From an uncultured Lachnospiraceae bacterium (GTDB lineage Bacteria; Bacillota; Clostridia; Lachnospirales; Lachnospiraceae), in assembly GCA_902761585.1 (NCBI GenBank), contig CACWKX010000007.1, positions 1 to 64,000 of the forward strand: a stretch of DNA of 64,000 nucleotides, read 5' to 3'. The translations under genes were made by a program, and so were the position numbers. This document shows positions 10,216 through 19,397 of this stretch, one piece after another (the first letter of the stretch is position 1; each line of letters starts with the position of its first letter). A model generated the notes under the pieces. The model saw only the letters and a program-made list of their open reading frames with translations, was not told the origin of the DNA and did no database searches.

Positions 10216-11387
10216 GTCTGTAAAGGTTTCTCCATAAGCTGACGCAGCCAGACTTTCATCTTTTCCTCATCCGGCGGACACCCCGGAAGGCTCATGTCAA
10301 AGCCGGATGTACAGCTGCCAATTCCGAAGCGTCCTCCTTTGCCCCGGAATCCTTGTCCGATGCAGATTCCCCTGAGCCTTTCTACGGGCACTCCTTCATC
10401 CTCCAGTTCTCTTAATACGGGTACAAGTCTGCCATAGCAGGCCGAACAAGAGTTTACCTCATGGACAAGCTCGCTGACGCGTATCAGCCCTGCGGTCTTT
10501 TCCTTCGTCTGCCTGTGCGTCAGTTCCCCCGGGGAGGACTCTGTATCCTCATAGCGCACCTTTCCACGCTCTTCCGCTTTCTCTTTTAAAACCCGGACAG
10601 AGGCGCGGGAAAGATCAGCCGTACCCACCCCGCACTGTTCCGCAATCCGGATATAAGGGACTTCCGTCTCGTCCAGATGCATCAGATGAAGACAGTACGC
10701 ATCATTGAGCACCGGGTCGACAGCTGCAAAAATCCGGTTCTGAACGACGGGATTTCCGCCATCCTCGAATGTCAGATCGGAACAGATGCTGTCCGTCAGA
10801 ATGAAATCCTGGTGTAAACCTGCAGAAAGATGCCCGATTGGCTCAAACAGCCCGATCTGATGGAACCGGCGCTTCTCCGGGTTTGGGATACACCCCTTCA
10901 TATTTTTCAGTGCGCAGGTCATCCTTGTCTGACAGTGCCCCTTCATCACCGGAAGGTTGATCAAAAAGTCCGCAGAGAGCGGTTCTTCACAGATCCGGAT
11001 CTTCATGCCGGCACAGTCCACAAGCCTGCTTTTGTCTTTCTGAAGATCAACAAATGGAACTTCCAGGCGCTTCAGCATCGTATCATACCCGCAGACAAGC
11101 AGTGCATCGTCCGTTCTGTCCCCGACCCAAGATCCTTCGCAGACAGAAAGATTCCTGAATCCTGCCTCCTGAAGGTATCGGATCACGCCCTCCACAATCT
11201 CCGGGTGTGTTGTCGCCCCCTCACTGGCAGGAACCGGTCCCAGAAGGTTGGGCTTGAGGATGATCTTTGCTTCATAGGACGCACACTTTCCCAGAATCAT
11301 TTCCCTGAGACCTGCCTGCCTGCAGATCTCATACGCCATCATCTGAATCCGTTCGCCGTAGATGACGATGATCTCCTGGTCTCTCAT
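10212..11387 (-). CDS. DUF362 domain protein
   Basis: A cytosolic protein of 391 aa. The DUF362 features are KPNLLGPVPASEGATTHPEIVEG near residue 50, then INLPVMKGH and ALKNMKGCIPNPEKRRFHQ in the middle. The C-terminal third has seven cysteines, including NSCSACYG, GICIGQGF, GSCTSGFD and LPGCPP, which could bind an Fe-S cluster or metal. DUF362 proteins are often annotated as iron-sulfur proteins of unknown role, and no reaction is assigned here. It begins 21 nt after the UbiB-type gene and is probably translated from the same mRNA. Confidence 0.8.
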   Translation of the reverse strand: MRDQEIIVIYGERIQMMAYEICRQAGLREMILGKCASYEAKIILKPNLLGPVPASEGATTHPEIVEGVIRYLQEAGFRNLSVCEGSWVGDRTDDALLVCGYDTMLKRLEVPFVDLQKDKSRLVDCAGMKIRICEEPLSADFLINLPVMKGHCQTRMTCALKNMKGCIPNPEKRRFHQIGLFEPIGHLSAGLHQDFILTDSICSDLTFEDGGNPVVQNRIFAAVDPVLNDAYCLHLMHLDETEVPYIRIAEQCGVGTADLSRASVRVLKEKAEERGKVRYEDTESSPGELTHRQTKEKTAGLIRVSELVHEVNSCSACYGRLVPVLRELEDEGVPVERLRGICIGQGFRGKGGRFGIGSCTSGFDMSLPGCPPDEEKMKVWLRQLMEKPLQT

Positions 11388-11408
11388 GAATACACTCTCT
11401 TTCTTTGA

Positions 11409-13136
11409 TTACTTTTTCTTCCGGTGGATCAGATAGCTGACCGCAATATAAATTACCAGGAGAATCGCCAGCACATACCCCACAAATCCGAGCGCCGGGA
11501 TTCCAAACAGCTTCGGATTCATATCCGTCGTGCACAGGATGCTGGAAGAGACCAGCAGCGCCATCACCCAGATTCCGAGATTAAAATGGCGGGACAGCCT
11601 TCCCAGCAGCTCCGTCAGCTCGTCCGAGGTATGCAGATCCAGGTTGATCCGGGTCTGCCCACTCGAATATTCCCTCAGAAGCTTCCCGAGCAGAGTCGGA
11701 AAATCTGCGAGATTCTTCGCGGATTTGTAGAGGTTCACCGAGCTGTTGCGCAGCTCTTCCTTCCAGTTGATATGATCGAACACCTCCTGACGGAGCCTTG
11801 CCTGTGCAATCTTCACCATATTGACATCCGGACTGACCTGTGAAAGGACCCCTTCGATGTTATTCAGTCCTCTTGCAAGCAGTGTCAGGCCATGCGGCAT
11901 CTGGACCCCGTTCTGTTTCATGACATCCATCATATCCCCCAGGAAGGATACAATATTGATGTCCCCCAGGCCCTTTCTGCCGTAGGAACGCATCAGGCTG
12001 GAGATCCCTGTATGAAGCTTCTGTTTGTCCGTCTTGCCTGAAAACTTGCCAATGGACAGCACTGCATCTTCGATCTTACCATTGTCGTCTTCCGCAATCC
12101 CCTCAATGGCGATCTGGATTGCCGAACGGTCATGCTCCGTCAGGCGTCCCATTAGCCCCATATCAATCCATACAATCTTTCCATCCCTGATCAGGATGTT
12201 GCCCGGATGCGGGTCTGCATGGAAAAAGCCGTCCACCATGACCTGCCGGATCCAGTTATCGATCAGCTTCTCTCCGATCTCATTCAGATCATACCCCAGA
12301 GCCTCAAGGCTTTTCTTATCCGTAATGTCGCAGCCCCGGATGTACTCCATGACAAGGACCCGTTCCGTCGTATACTCGCGGTAGAGCCTCGGGACAGCCA
12401 CAAACCGGACATCCTCATTCAGGCGGGCAAACTCCTCCATATTGGAAGCCTCTGCCTGGAAATCCATTTCCTCCTGCGTGACCTTCCACAGCTCATCCAG
12501 AACATCGTCCAGATCGACCGTTCCCTTCACGATGACATTCGGGACAAACTTCACGGCACGGTGAAGGAGCCCGATATCCCGCTTCATCGTACTGTATATA
12601 CCCTCCCGCTGCACCTTGACGACAACTTCTCCGCCTGCTGCGAGCACCGCCCGGTGAACCTGCGCAATGGAGGCAGAACCCAGTGGAACCTTCTCAACTT
12701 TTTTGAAGACTTCTCCGACAGGCCGGCCATACGATTCCTCGATCACGCGGATCACTTCATCAAACGGCATCGCCGGCACATCCGATGTGAGCTTCATCAG
12801 CTCATCACAATATTCCCGGGGCAGGATATCCGAGCGCATGCTCATCAGCTGCCCCAGCTTGATGAAGGTCGGTCCCAGGTCCTCCAGGATTTCCCTCAGC
12901 TTGACCGGTGTCACACCCCGGGAAATGCTGTGCGCATGAAGAACCCTTGTGATCTCACGGAGTCTGCCCGCGTAGCTCTCACTGCCCGAATCAGACTGCG
13001 GATTCTTCCCGATCGCATCTTCATTGATGCTCCCGTCAGCATACACCGTCCTGTGACGCTCTGATTCCTTCTCACGGTAGGACGCAATCCGTTCTGTATG
13101 AAACTGCTGCTGATTTTTCTCTGGTTCTGCACTCAC
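11409..13136 (-). CDS. UbiB/AarF (ABC1) family atypical kinase
   Basis: Membrane-anchored atypical kinase/ATPase of 575 aa. Family motifs are seen: a SASIAQVHRA loop, VVKVQREG (ATP-binding Lys), EEMDFQAEASN (family Glu), HADPHPGN catalytic loop and IDMG metal-binding loop. Two hydrophobic segments lie at the extreme C-terminus (about 515-570). In aerobes the family supports ubiquinone synthesis; in quinone-poor Clostridia the role is unknown, so no symbol is given. The start is a GTG with AGGAG 7 nt upstream. It is separated from the phasin-like gene by a terminator. Confidence 0.9.
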   Translation of the reverse strand: MSAEPEKNQQQFHTERIASYREKESERHRTVYADGSINEDAIGKNPQSDSGSESYAGRLREITRVLHAHSISRGVTPVKLREILEDLGPTFIKLGQLMSMRSDILPREYCDELMKLTSDVPAMPFDEVIRVIEESYGRPVGEVFKKVEKVPLGSASIAQVHRAVLAAGGEVVVKVQREGIYSTMKRDIGLLHRAVKFVPNVIVKGTVDLDDVLDELWKVTQEEMDFQAEASNMEEFARLNEDVRFVAVPRLYREYTTERVLVMEYIRGCDITDKKSLEALGYDLNEIGEKLIDNWIRQVMVDGFFHADPHPGNILIRDGKIVWIDMGLMGRLTEHDRSAIQIAIEGIAEDDNGKIEDAVLSIGKFSGKTDKQKLHTGISSLMRSYGRKGLGDINIVSFLGDMMDVMKQNGVQMPHGLTLLARGLNNIEGVLSQVSPDVNMVKIAQARLRQEVFDHINWKEELRNSSVNLYKSAKNLADFPTLLGKLLREYSSGQTRINLDLHTSDELTELLGRLSRHFNLGIWVMALLVSSSILCTTDMNPKLFGIPALGFVGYVLAILLVIYIAVSYLIHRKKK

Positions 13137-13166
13137 TGGTCTTCTCCTGTATCCGCCGCTTCCCCT

Positions 13167-13200
13167 GAAAAAAGGATACCCCGTCAGACAGCTGACGGGG
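13167..13200 (-). terminator. terminator after the phasin-like gene
   Basis: Perfect 9-bp stem CCCCGTCAG / CTGACGGGG with a 4-nt loop (13179-13200), followed on the minus strand by a run of six T. Confidence 0.88.
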
Positions 13201-13208
13201 CAGTATTC

Positions 13209-13523
13209 TTACAGATTCTCATCCTGTTGCTTGTCATCGGCATCCACCTCGGCAAGCCTCTTTTTAAGCTCTTTCAGGTCATCTTCTGAAAGATTCTTCA
13301 GGATGGAAGAAACATCCGCGCCGGCATCCTTCTGATCCCTCTGATGAAGTTTTTGATCCAGATTATGCTTCAGCTCCTCATTGAGTGTCTTCCCCTGTTC
13401 CACAGTGATTTCACCCTTTTTGATCATGTCTTTCAGCAGCTGGTCCGCTTTCTCGGTCCCCTCCGCCGCCGCCCCGACGCCTGCAAGAAATGCCTTTTTC
13501 ATCAGATCAACAATATCCGTCAT
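13209..13523 (-). CDS. phasin-like small coiled-coil protein
   Basis: A highly charged 104-aa protein, mostly helical, with a short hydrophobic start (IVDLMKKAFLAGVGAAAEG) followed by heptad-like Lys/Glu/Leu repeats. It resembles the phasin/PhaF-like proteins often encoded next to UbiB genes in Firmicutes. The start at 13523 has AAAGGAG about 7 nt upstream; a longer in-frame start would overlap dgkA. It probably binds a membrane or the neighbouring UbiB-type kinase, but this is inferred from context only. Confidence 0.65.
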   Translation of the reverse strand: MTDIVDLMKKAFLAGVGAAAEGTEKADQLLKDMIKKGEITVEQGKTLNEELKHNLDQKLHQRDQKDAGADVSSILKNLSEDDLKELKKRLAEVDADDKQQDENL

Positions 13524-13548
13524 TCTGTACTCCTTTCCGGGTTTTCCC

Positions 13549-13932
13549 TCAGTGCAGCACTCCAATCCATCTCAGTCCTTTCGGCAGAAATATGACAAGT
13601 CCCGCCGCAGCAGCACAGATCGCAGCAATCAGAACCGCTCCGGCTGCCGTATCCTTTGCCTTTTTTGCAAGAGGCTTCCGCTCCTCCGTCACCAGATCAA
13701 CGACAGCCTCCACAGCCGTGTTGACAAGCTCCAGGGCAAGCACAAGGCCAAAGAGCGTCAGACATATGCACCACTCTATCGGGCTGATTTTCAAGAATAC
13801 GCCAAAGAAAACGACAAGTCCGGTGAATGTCAGATGAATCCTGATGTTCCTTTCCTCCCGGATACAGGTTCCAATCCCCTGAAATGCATATCCGAAGCTC
13901 CTGGCCAGTGAGCTTCTGTTCACCTTCGACAT
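13549..13932 (-). CDS. dgkA: diacylglycerol/undecaprenol kinase family protein
   Basis: Integral membrane lipid kinase of 127 aa with three membrane helices. The family residues are clear: EERNIRIH after the N-terminal helix and LELVNTAVEAVVDL with the catalytic Glu. In Gram-positive bacteria this family usually phosphorylates undecaprenol (recycling the cell-wall carrier) rather than diacylglycerol. GGAGG precedes the ATG by 6 nt. It lies 35 nt after rpoD. Confidence 0.9.
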   Translation of the reverse strand: MSKVNRSSLARSFGYAFQGIGTCIREERNIRIHLTFTGLVVFFGVFLKISPIEWCICLTLFGLVLALELVNTAVEAVVDLVTEERKPLAKKAKDTAAGAVLIAAICAAAAGLVIFLPKGLRWIGVLH

Positions 13933-13967
13933 TCTCAGCCTCCATCCACCATTCTGCGTGCAGCAGC

Positions 13968-15131
13968 TTAATCCAGATATTCCCGCATCGGGCGGTTTTT
14001 CTGTTTCAGCTTTCTTAGCGCCTTTGCCTCAATCTGACGGATCCGCTCTCTTGTAACATTCATCTTTTTCCCGACTTCCTCAAGCGTGCAGGGATGATCC
14101 CCCTTGAGTCCGTACCGATATTCCAGTACCTCCTGCTCACGCGGTGAAAGCTCCGCCAGAATCTTCCGAATCTGTTCATTCATCATCGACTGGGCGGCTT
14201 CATCCGCCGGGACCGGGGTGGAATCGTCTCTGATAAAATCTCCCAGACTCGAATCATCCTCGTCGCCGACCGGCGACTCCATAGAGACCGGCTCACGTGA
14301 AATTTTCTGGATCTCACGCACCCTGTCCGGAGTCATATGGATCTCCTCCGCAATCTCGTCCGTCGTCGGGTCTCTCCCAAGTTTCTGAACCAGTTCTCTG
14401 GATGCCCGGTTCACCTTATTGATGTTCTCCACCATATGAACCGGTATCCGGATGGTTCTTCCCTGATCCGCGATGGCTCTCGAAATCGACTGCCTGATCC
14501 ACCAGGTCGCATAGGTTGAGAACCGGAACCCCTTGCGGTAATCGTACTTCTCAACTGCCCGGATCAGTCCCAGATTGCCCTCCTGGATGAGATCCATCAG
14601 AGACATCCCATGTCCGGTATAGTGCTTGGCGATTGAAACAACAAGCCTCAGGTTTGCTTCCTCAAGTTCCCTTTTGGCAGACTCATCTCCTTGCTCTACC
14701 CTTTTGGCAAGTTCTGTCTCCTGATCCGGGCTCAGAAGCGGAACCTTTCCGATTTCCTTCAGATACATGTGAATCGGGTCGGACACGCCAGAGCCCGAAG
14801 CGTCCGGAGAAACGTCCGGATCTCTTTCCGCCCCGTCAGAAGAAAACACATCTTCATCATCTGCATCCGACGTCCCGTCTTCATCATCAAACGAATCGAT
14901 TTCTTCAGTTGTCGGAAGAAGGACGTCAACTCCCCTTCCAGACAGATATTCCACGACAGCTGATAGTTCCACTTCAGACGGCTTGAGATCCAAAAAGAAA
15001 TTCTGTACCTCCGAATACTCCAGCGCGTCATCTTCATTCTTTGCCGCCGAGATCAGCTCCTTTGCTCTTTTGCGAAGAGTCTCCTTCCTTTTTTCAACAG
15101 CCGGGTCTTTCTGTTTTCTGACTTCCCCCAT
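13968..15131 (-). CDS. rpoD: RNA polymerase primary sigma factor
   Basis: Housekeeping sigma-A/sigma-70, 387 aa. An acidic N-terminal part is followed by region 1.2 ([16 protein letters not shown]), region 2 with [17 protein letters not shown] and [12 protein letters not shown] (-10 recognition), region 3 and region 4 with [17 protein letters not shown] (-35 recognition). The start at 15131 has AGGAG 8 nt upstream; a farther ATG has none. dnaG, the usual upstream neighbour in Firmicutes, is absent here. Confidence 0.96.
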   Translation of the reverse strand: MGEVRKQKDPAVEKRKETLRKRAKELISAAKNEDDALEYSEVQNFFLDLKPSEVELSAVVEYLSGRGVDVLLPTTEEIDSFDDEDGTSDADDEDVFSSDGAERDPDVSPDASGSGVSDPIHMYLKEIGKVPLLSPDQETELAKRVEQGDESAKRELEEANLRLVVSIAKHYTGHGMSLMDLIQEGNLGLIRAVEKYDYRKGFRFSTYATWWIRQSISRAIADQGRTIRIPVHMVENINKVNRASRELVQKLGRDPTTDEIAEEIHMTPDRVREIQKISREPVSMESPVGDEDDSSLGDFIRDDSTPVPADEAAQSMMNEQIRKILAELSPREQEVLEYRYGLKGDHPCTLEEVGKKMNVTRERIRQIEAKALRKLKQKNRPMREYLD

Positions 15132-15223
15132 ACCTGATTCTCCTGCACTGTGCCTATATGACATCCGGTTTGAAATGGGCCTTTCTCATATAATTCACAA
15201 GAACATGTTTCAATATGCTTCCA

Positions 15224-15252
15224 ATCTTATCAGATATGCACAATCAGTTCAA
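15224..15252 (-). promoter_or_regulatory. rpoD promoter
   Basis: Minus strand: TTGAAC (15247-15252), 17-nt spacer, TAAGAT (15224-15229), about 90 nt before rpoD. Confidence 0.6.
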
Positions 15253-15293
15253 TCTATTTTCTCCGTCGGTGCCCCTGTGTCTTCTGTGTCTTC

Positions 15294-15728
15294 TCAGATA
15301 TAGTACATGTCATCCGCATTAACATGATGCTCACTGTAATAGGCGATCAGACCCGCCAGCGTCTCCTCTTCCAGAATGTTGTCAAATGCTTCATTCAGTC
15401 TTTCAATCACACAGACCTGGACCGTCTGCGCAATCCCGTCATCCAGAGACTTCTCCGGTTCAATGTGATACGCGCCATCAAGCGCATGTAATATTTCCGC
15501 AACGGTGATCTCCGACGGGTCCTTTGCAAGATAGTATCCGCCCTGTGATCCTTTGACGCTCTGGATGATCCCGGCTCTTCTGAGACTTGCGAAAATCTGT
15601 TCCAGATACTGGGAGGAAATCCGGTTTCTCTCAGCGATGCTGGAAAGCGAGATCCGTCCATTCTCAGAATTCATGCCCAGATCAATCAGTGCCCTGAGCC
15701 CGTACCTGCTTTTCCTGGATAAAATCAC
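15294..15728 (-). CDS. cymR: Rrf2-family regulator, CymR type
   Basis: A 144-aa winged-helix repressor. The N-terminus LSRKSRYGLRALIDL, the recognition segment SSQYLEQIFASLRRAG and the wing GSQGGYYLAK are Rrf2-like. The C-terminus ending DDMYYI resembles B. subtilis CymR, the master repressor of cysteine metabolism. It has one cysteine and lacks the three-Cys Fe-S set of IscR. CymR is known to work as a complex with CysK, whose gene is directly upstream. The GTG start at 15728 follows GAGGG by 7 nt; a TTG farther upstream falls in the preceding hairpin. The CymR identity is judged from memory. Confidence 0.8.
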   Translation of the reverse strand: MILSRKSRYGLRALIDLGMNSENGRISLSSIAERNRISSQYLEQIFASLRRAGIIQSVKGSQGGYYLAKDPSEITVAEILHALDGAYHIEPEKSLDDGIAQTVQVCVIERLNEAFDNILEEETLAGLIAYYSEHHVNADDMYYI

Positions 15729-15752
15729 GATTCTGCCCTCATAGTTAAACAA

Positions 15753-15790
15753 AAGTCCCTGCTCATAGTATACGCCATGATCAGGGACTT
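15753..15790 (-). terminator. hairpin between cysK and cymR
   Basis: A 9-bp perfect stem (AAGTCCCTG / CAGGGACTT) extended by TCAT/ATGA is followed on the minus strand by TTGTTT. It looks like a leaky terminator that would set cymR expression below cysK. Confidence 0.6.
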
Positions 15791-15820
15791 ATAAACAAAA
15801 ATTATCAGATTACTTTTCAA

Positions 15821-16753
15821 TCACTGCTGGAAAAGCGGGGTCGAATAATAGCGGTCTCCCGAATCAGGAAGGAGCGCTACAATCGTCTTGCCCTTGTTCT
15901 CCGGACGCTGTGCAAGCCGGATGGCTGCATCCAGCGCTGCGCCGGAAGAAATTCCAACCAGAACGCCTTCCTTTCTTGCGACAAGCTTGCTGCGTTCAAA
16001 TGCTGCATCATTCTCGACTGTCAGAATTTCGTCATAGATCTTCGTGTTCAGCGTATCCGGTACAAATCCGGCTCCGATTCCCTGAATTTTGTGCGGTCCG
16101 CCTTTTCCCTGAGAAAGCACCGGGGACCCTGCCGGTTCCACAGCGATCACCTTGACCTCCGGCTTCTGACTCTTAAGATACTCGCCGACACCCGTCAGAG
16201 TTCCGCCTGTGCCGATTCCTGCCACAAAGAAGTCAACCTGTCCATCTGTGTCATTCCAGATCTCCGGGCCGGTTGTTGCTCTGTGTGCAGCCGGGTTTGC
16301 CGGATTCGTGAACTGCCCCGGAATGTAGCTTCCCGGAATCTCCTTTGCAAGCTCATCCGCCTTCGCAATGGCACCCTTCATTCCTTTCGAGCCTTCTGTC
16401 AGGACAATCTCCGCTCCATAAGCCTTCAGGATATTTCTTCTCTCGACACTCATCGTCTCCGGCATGGTGAGGATGATTCTGTACCCCTTTGCCGCTGCGA
16501 TCGAAGCCAGCCCGATCCCGGTATTGCCGGAGGTCGGCTCGATGATGACAGACCCCTCCTTCAGCAGTCCCTTCTTCTCGGCATCCTCAATCATCGCCTT
16601 TGCGATACGATCCTTGACAGAGCCTGCCGGGTTAAAATACTCGAGCTTTGCCAGGATCTTTGCCTCAAGGCCAAGCTCCTTCTCGATATTGACAAACTCC
16701 ACAAGCGGTGTGTTTCCGATCAGCTCCAGTGTTCCCTGGTAAACCTTTCCCAT
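15821..16753 (-). CDS. cysK: cysteine synthase (O-acetylserine sulfhydrylase)
   Basis: PLP enzyme of 310 aa making cysteine from O-acetylserine and sulfide. Lys47 in NPAGSVKDR is the expected Schiff-base residue; PTSGNTG binds the substrate carboxylate and GIGTGGT the cofactor phosphate. AAGGAGG precedes the ATG. With CymR it is likely to act also as the sensor partner: in B. subtilis, CymR binds DNA best in complex with CysK, and O-acetylserine breaks the complex. The promoter carries a dyad that suits such control. Confidence 0.95.
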   Translation of the reverse strand: MGKVYQGTLELIGNTPLVEFVNIEKELGLEAKILAKLEYFNPAGSVKDRIAKAMIEDAEKKGLLKEGSVIIEPTSGNTGIGLASIAAAKGYRIILTMPETMSVERRNILKAYGAEIVLTEGSKGMKGAIAKADELAKEIPGSYIPGQFTNPANPAAHRATTGPEIWNDTDGQVDFFVAGIGTGGTLTGVGEYLKSQKPEVKVIAVEPAGSPVLSQGKGGPHKIQGIGAGFVPDTLNTKIYDEILTVENDAAFERSKLVARKEGVLVGISSGAALDAAIRLAQRPENKGKTIVALLPDSGDRYYSTPLFQQ

Positions 16754-16817
16754 CTCTGAATCCTCCTTATGTGCTGCAAGTCTATGTCATCTGCTGGTGT
16801 TCTGTTTCATTGACTGC

Positions 16818-16847
16818 ATTATAAGTCGGACATAATATATATGTCAA
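16818..16847 (-). promoter_or_regulatory. cysK promoter
   Basis: Minus strand: TTGACA (16842-16847), 18-nt spacer, TATAAT (16818-16823). Both hexamers are perfect. Confidence 0.8.
16829..16845. promoter_or_regulatory. candidate CymR operator in the cysK promoter
   Basis: A dyad GACATA-N5-TATGTC overlaps the -35 hexamer and the spacer of the cysK promoter. A repressor bound here would block RNA polymerase. Assignment to CymR rests on position and gene context. Confidence 0.5.
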
Positions 16848-16866
16848 GTATGTTTTATAGATTTTA

Positions 16867-18033
16867 TCAGAATTCCTCCAGAAATGAATGTCTGACACCT
16901 TCTCTGTCCTTGTAGCCAATCACGGCATTCAGGCTGACATTCTCAACGCTTCTGAACAGATTCGCCTCAATCACCGGATCCTGTCTGGCCAGGTCTGCAA
17001 TCAGCTGTTTGACATCATCCCGCTTGGATCCGCGCGCGCCGCCGCAGCTCAGGCAGTTTTCCGTGAAGCGGCAGGCACACTGAATGAAGTTCAGTTCATT
17101 GGCATCTCTCCAGGCCTTGATATCCTTCTCCCTGATGAGATACAGAGGGCGGATCAGCTCCATCCCTTCGAAATGCTGGCTCTTCAGTCTCGGCATCATT
17201 GTCTCGACTTTTCCGGCGTACAGCATGCCCATCAGAATCGTCTCAATGACGTCATCATAATGATGACCAAGTGCGATCTTGTTACACCCAAGCTCCTTCG
17301 CATGACTGTAGAGATATCCACGTCTCATTCTCGCACAGAGATAGCATGGATTTTTGTCAATCTCCGCAACCGTATCGAAAATCTCCGTATTGAAAACAGT
17401 CAAATCAACACCCAGTATTTTCGCATTGTCTTTTATAATCTGCCAGTTATCTTCATTGTACCCGGGATTCATGCACAGAAATACCAGCTCAAACCGGACA
17501 GGCCCATGTCTCTGCAGTTCCTGCAGCAGCTTTGCCATCAGAAAGGAATCCTTCCCGCCAGATATACAGCAGGCAATCCGGTCTCCCTCCTGTATCAGCT
17601 GATAATCCTTGACCGCCTTTGTAAAGGGCGACCACACCGTTTTTCTGAACCTTTTTATGATGCTTCTCTCGATTGCAGCAGTCTTCTCCGAGCGCTTCTC
17701 GTCCTGATCCTCCTCCATGAACCGCTGAAGACTCAGACGAAGATAAGCTCTCCAGCCGCCATCCAGGTTTGCCGCATCAATGCCATGGTCCTGAAGCAGG
17801 CTGACAATGTCCCTGCTGTGGTCTCCCGTATGGCACATGACCAGATAGCTCTTTCCCCTGTCAAGTCTGGATATGCTGCCCTCCGGATCCTCTTCAAACT
17901 GCCTCTGCGGAATTGAGAGCGCTTCCGGATAACTGCTCCTCAGGAACTCCTCCTGGCTCCTGATGTCAAGCATCACCCACTTTCCACCTGGAGTGATCAG
18001 TTTCTCTGCCTGTTCGATTGTCATAGACTTCAT
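16867..18033 (-). CDS. rhodanese-TtcA fusion, probable tRNA 2-thiocytidine synthetase
   Basis: A 388-aa two-domain protein. Residues 1-105 are a rhodanese domain with Cys67 in VMCHTGDHSRD as persulfide carrier. Residues about 130-388 are a TtcA-type ATP-dependent tRNA thiolase: PP-loop SGGKDS at 158-163, C230-x2-C233 in CYLCARMRRG, and GHHYDD. A second cluster, C319, C321, C327 and C330, lies near the end. TtcA uses a [4Fe-4S] cluster to thiolate C32 of some tRNAs. The fusion would hand sulfur directly from rhodanese to thiolase. It lies upstream of cysK/cymR in a sulfur-related block. Confidence 0.82.
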   Translation of the reverse strand: MKSMTIEQAEKLITPGGKWVMLDIRSQEEFLRSSYPEALSIPQRQFEEDPEGSISRLDRGKSYLVMCHTGDHSRDIVSLLQDHGIDAANLDGGWRAYLRLSLQRFMEEDQDEKRSEKTAAIERSIIKRFRKTVWSPFTKAVKDYQLIQEGDRIACCISGGKDSFLMAKLLQELQRHGPVRFELVFLCMNPGYNEDNWQIIKDNAKILGVDLTVFNTEIFDTVAEIDKNPCYLCARMRRGYLYSHAKELGCNKIALGHHYDDVIETILMGMLYAGKVETMMPRLKSQHFEGMELIRPLYLIREKDIKAWRDANELNFIQCACRFTENCLSCGGARGSKRDDVKQLIADLARQDPVIEANLFRSVENVSLNAVIGYKDREGVRHSFLEEF

Positions 18034-18146
18034 CTTCCCTGCTCTGCCCTTCTATTATCTATCTGTTATCTATCTGTCTATCCTGTTCAGCCTTTCGATC
18101 AGCTGTTCTTCCTGCATTCCACCGCCGGGCTGAAATGAGCTCCGGG

Positions 18147-18186
18147 AATAAAAATCAGGCGGAGAACCTCTTTGTCCCCGCCTGAT
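18147..18186 (-). terminator. terminator after the secreted-protein gene
   Basis: Stem ATCAGGCGG / CCGCCTGAT (18154-18186), then TTTTATT on the minus strand. Confidence 0.82.
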
Positions 18187-18273
18187 ATGTACTGCTCTCA
18201 GCCCTGAATGCCGCATACCCCCGGCTGACTGATCCCCCGGCATCGCTGCCTTGTGTCTCGTTCAGCTTCCGTT

Positions 18274-19353
18274 TCAGGTTTCCTGCTGACTGTCCGTGTC
18301 AGGTATCAGCTGGTCGGCGTCGATCCCGGCTGCTTTGCCCTTGACTGCATCTGCAGAAAGCCCGGACTCGCTGACCGGTGTATTCCTGGCCTCCTCCGGC
18401 ACCTCGATGGAAACCGGCGTGTCAAAATCGTAATCCGCCGACGCCTTTAATGTATTCACTGTGACAGAAAGCTGGGGCTCCTCCGGCTCCGCTGCGGAAC
18501 CTGTGTATCCTGCCCTGATGAGAGACTCAATCCTGCTGACCAGCCCGGAGAAATCGCTCCCGCTCAGATCCATCTCCATATGTACCGGAAGGAACGTCTC
18601 TGTATTGTAGTCCTCCTTCGTGTTGACAGACAGCGATTTCAGGATGTCCTCCGCAATCTGGCGTTTCTGGTCGTCCAGGCCATCACCGGCTGCATTTGAA
18701 AGGCTGGAATTCATGACATCTGTAAGCATCCCGGATAAGAGGCTGCCGCTGATTGTGGACGTCATCTCATAGCACTCCTGATTGCCGGTCGTGACTGCCT
18801 CAGGGACCAGAGTTGTTACCTTCTCAACCTGATCGAGCAGTGCCTGCGCATCGAATCCCTGCTCCTTAAGCTTGCTGTAATCGCCTGATTTTGATGCTGC
18901 CAGAGCTTCCTGAACCGTCCGCATCTGATCTTTTCCAACTCTTGACGCTTCCCAGCTTCCGCCATTCCCCGTATCGAGATTTGCATAGATGATACCACTT
19001 CCGTCATCATCCGTTACAAAATACTCTGACAGCTTTGCGTCGACAGTATTCCCCAGTGCGGTTCCCTTCACATTCCCTTCCATCTTCATCTGGAAAGGAT
19101 CCAGAGTATACGAAATCGTCAGATCTGCGTTGCCGTTTAAGGATGCCTTCGTGGCAGTCGACGAATCCGCCCCAATCTGAAGGGCGGCATCCGCTTCCAT
19201 CTGCATCGATACCGTCGCACTGTTTTTCGCTGCCTGTGCCTCCTGACTCTTTCTGTGCAGCTCCTGCACGGTCATGGCAGAGTCGAATCCGGAAAGCATC
19301 ATGGCCGCAGCCGCCGTTCCGGCAATAAGTTCCAATGCAATATGCTTCTTCAT
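18274..19353 (-). CDS. secreted protein of unknown function (LolA-like/DUF6612-like)
   Basis: Predicted export: residues 1-26 are a signal peptide without a lipobox cysteine. The mature part (total 359 aa) is rich in Ser, Thr, Asp and Ala. It has alternating beta-strand stretches (ADLTISYTLDPFQMKMEGN; SGIIYANLDTGNGGSWEASRV) and a second similar half starting near SVNTKEDYNTETFLPVHMEM. This resembles the lipoprotein-like DUF6612/LolA-fold proteins of Clostridia, but the match is from memory. AAGGAG precedes the ATG. It starts 44 nt after the putP stop and may be co-transcribed. No function is assigned. Confidence 0.6.
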   Translation of the reverse strand: MKKHIALELIAGTAAAAMMLSGFDSAMTVQELHRKSQEAQAAKNSATVSMQMEADAALQIGADSSTATKASLNGNADLTISYTLDPFQMKMEGNVKGTALGNTVDAKLSEYFVTDDDGSGIIYANLDTGNGGSWEASRVGKDQMRTVQEALAASKSGDYSKLKEQGFDAQALLDQVEKVTTLVPEAVTTGNQECYEMTSTISGSLLSGMLTDVMNSSLSNAAGDGLDDQKRQIAEDILKSLSVNTKEDYNTETFLPVHMEMDLSGSDFSGLVSRIESLIRAGYTGSAAEPEEPQLSVTVNTLKASADYDFDTPVSIEVPEEARNTPVSESGLSADAVKGKAAGIDADQLIPDTDSQQET

Positions 19354-19397
19354 AAAATCTCCTTTTATATCTTCCCTGATATACGCCCCTCTTTCTA

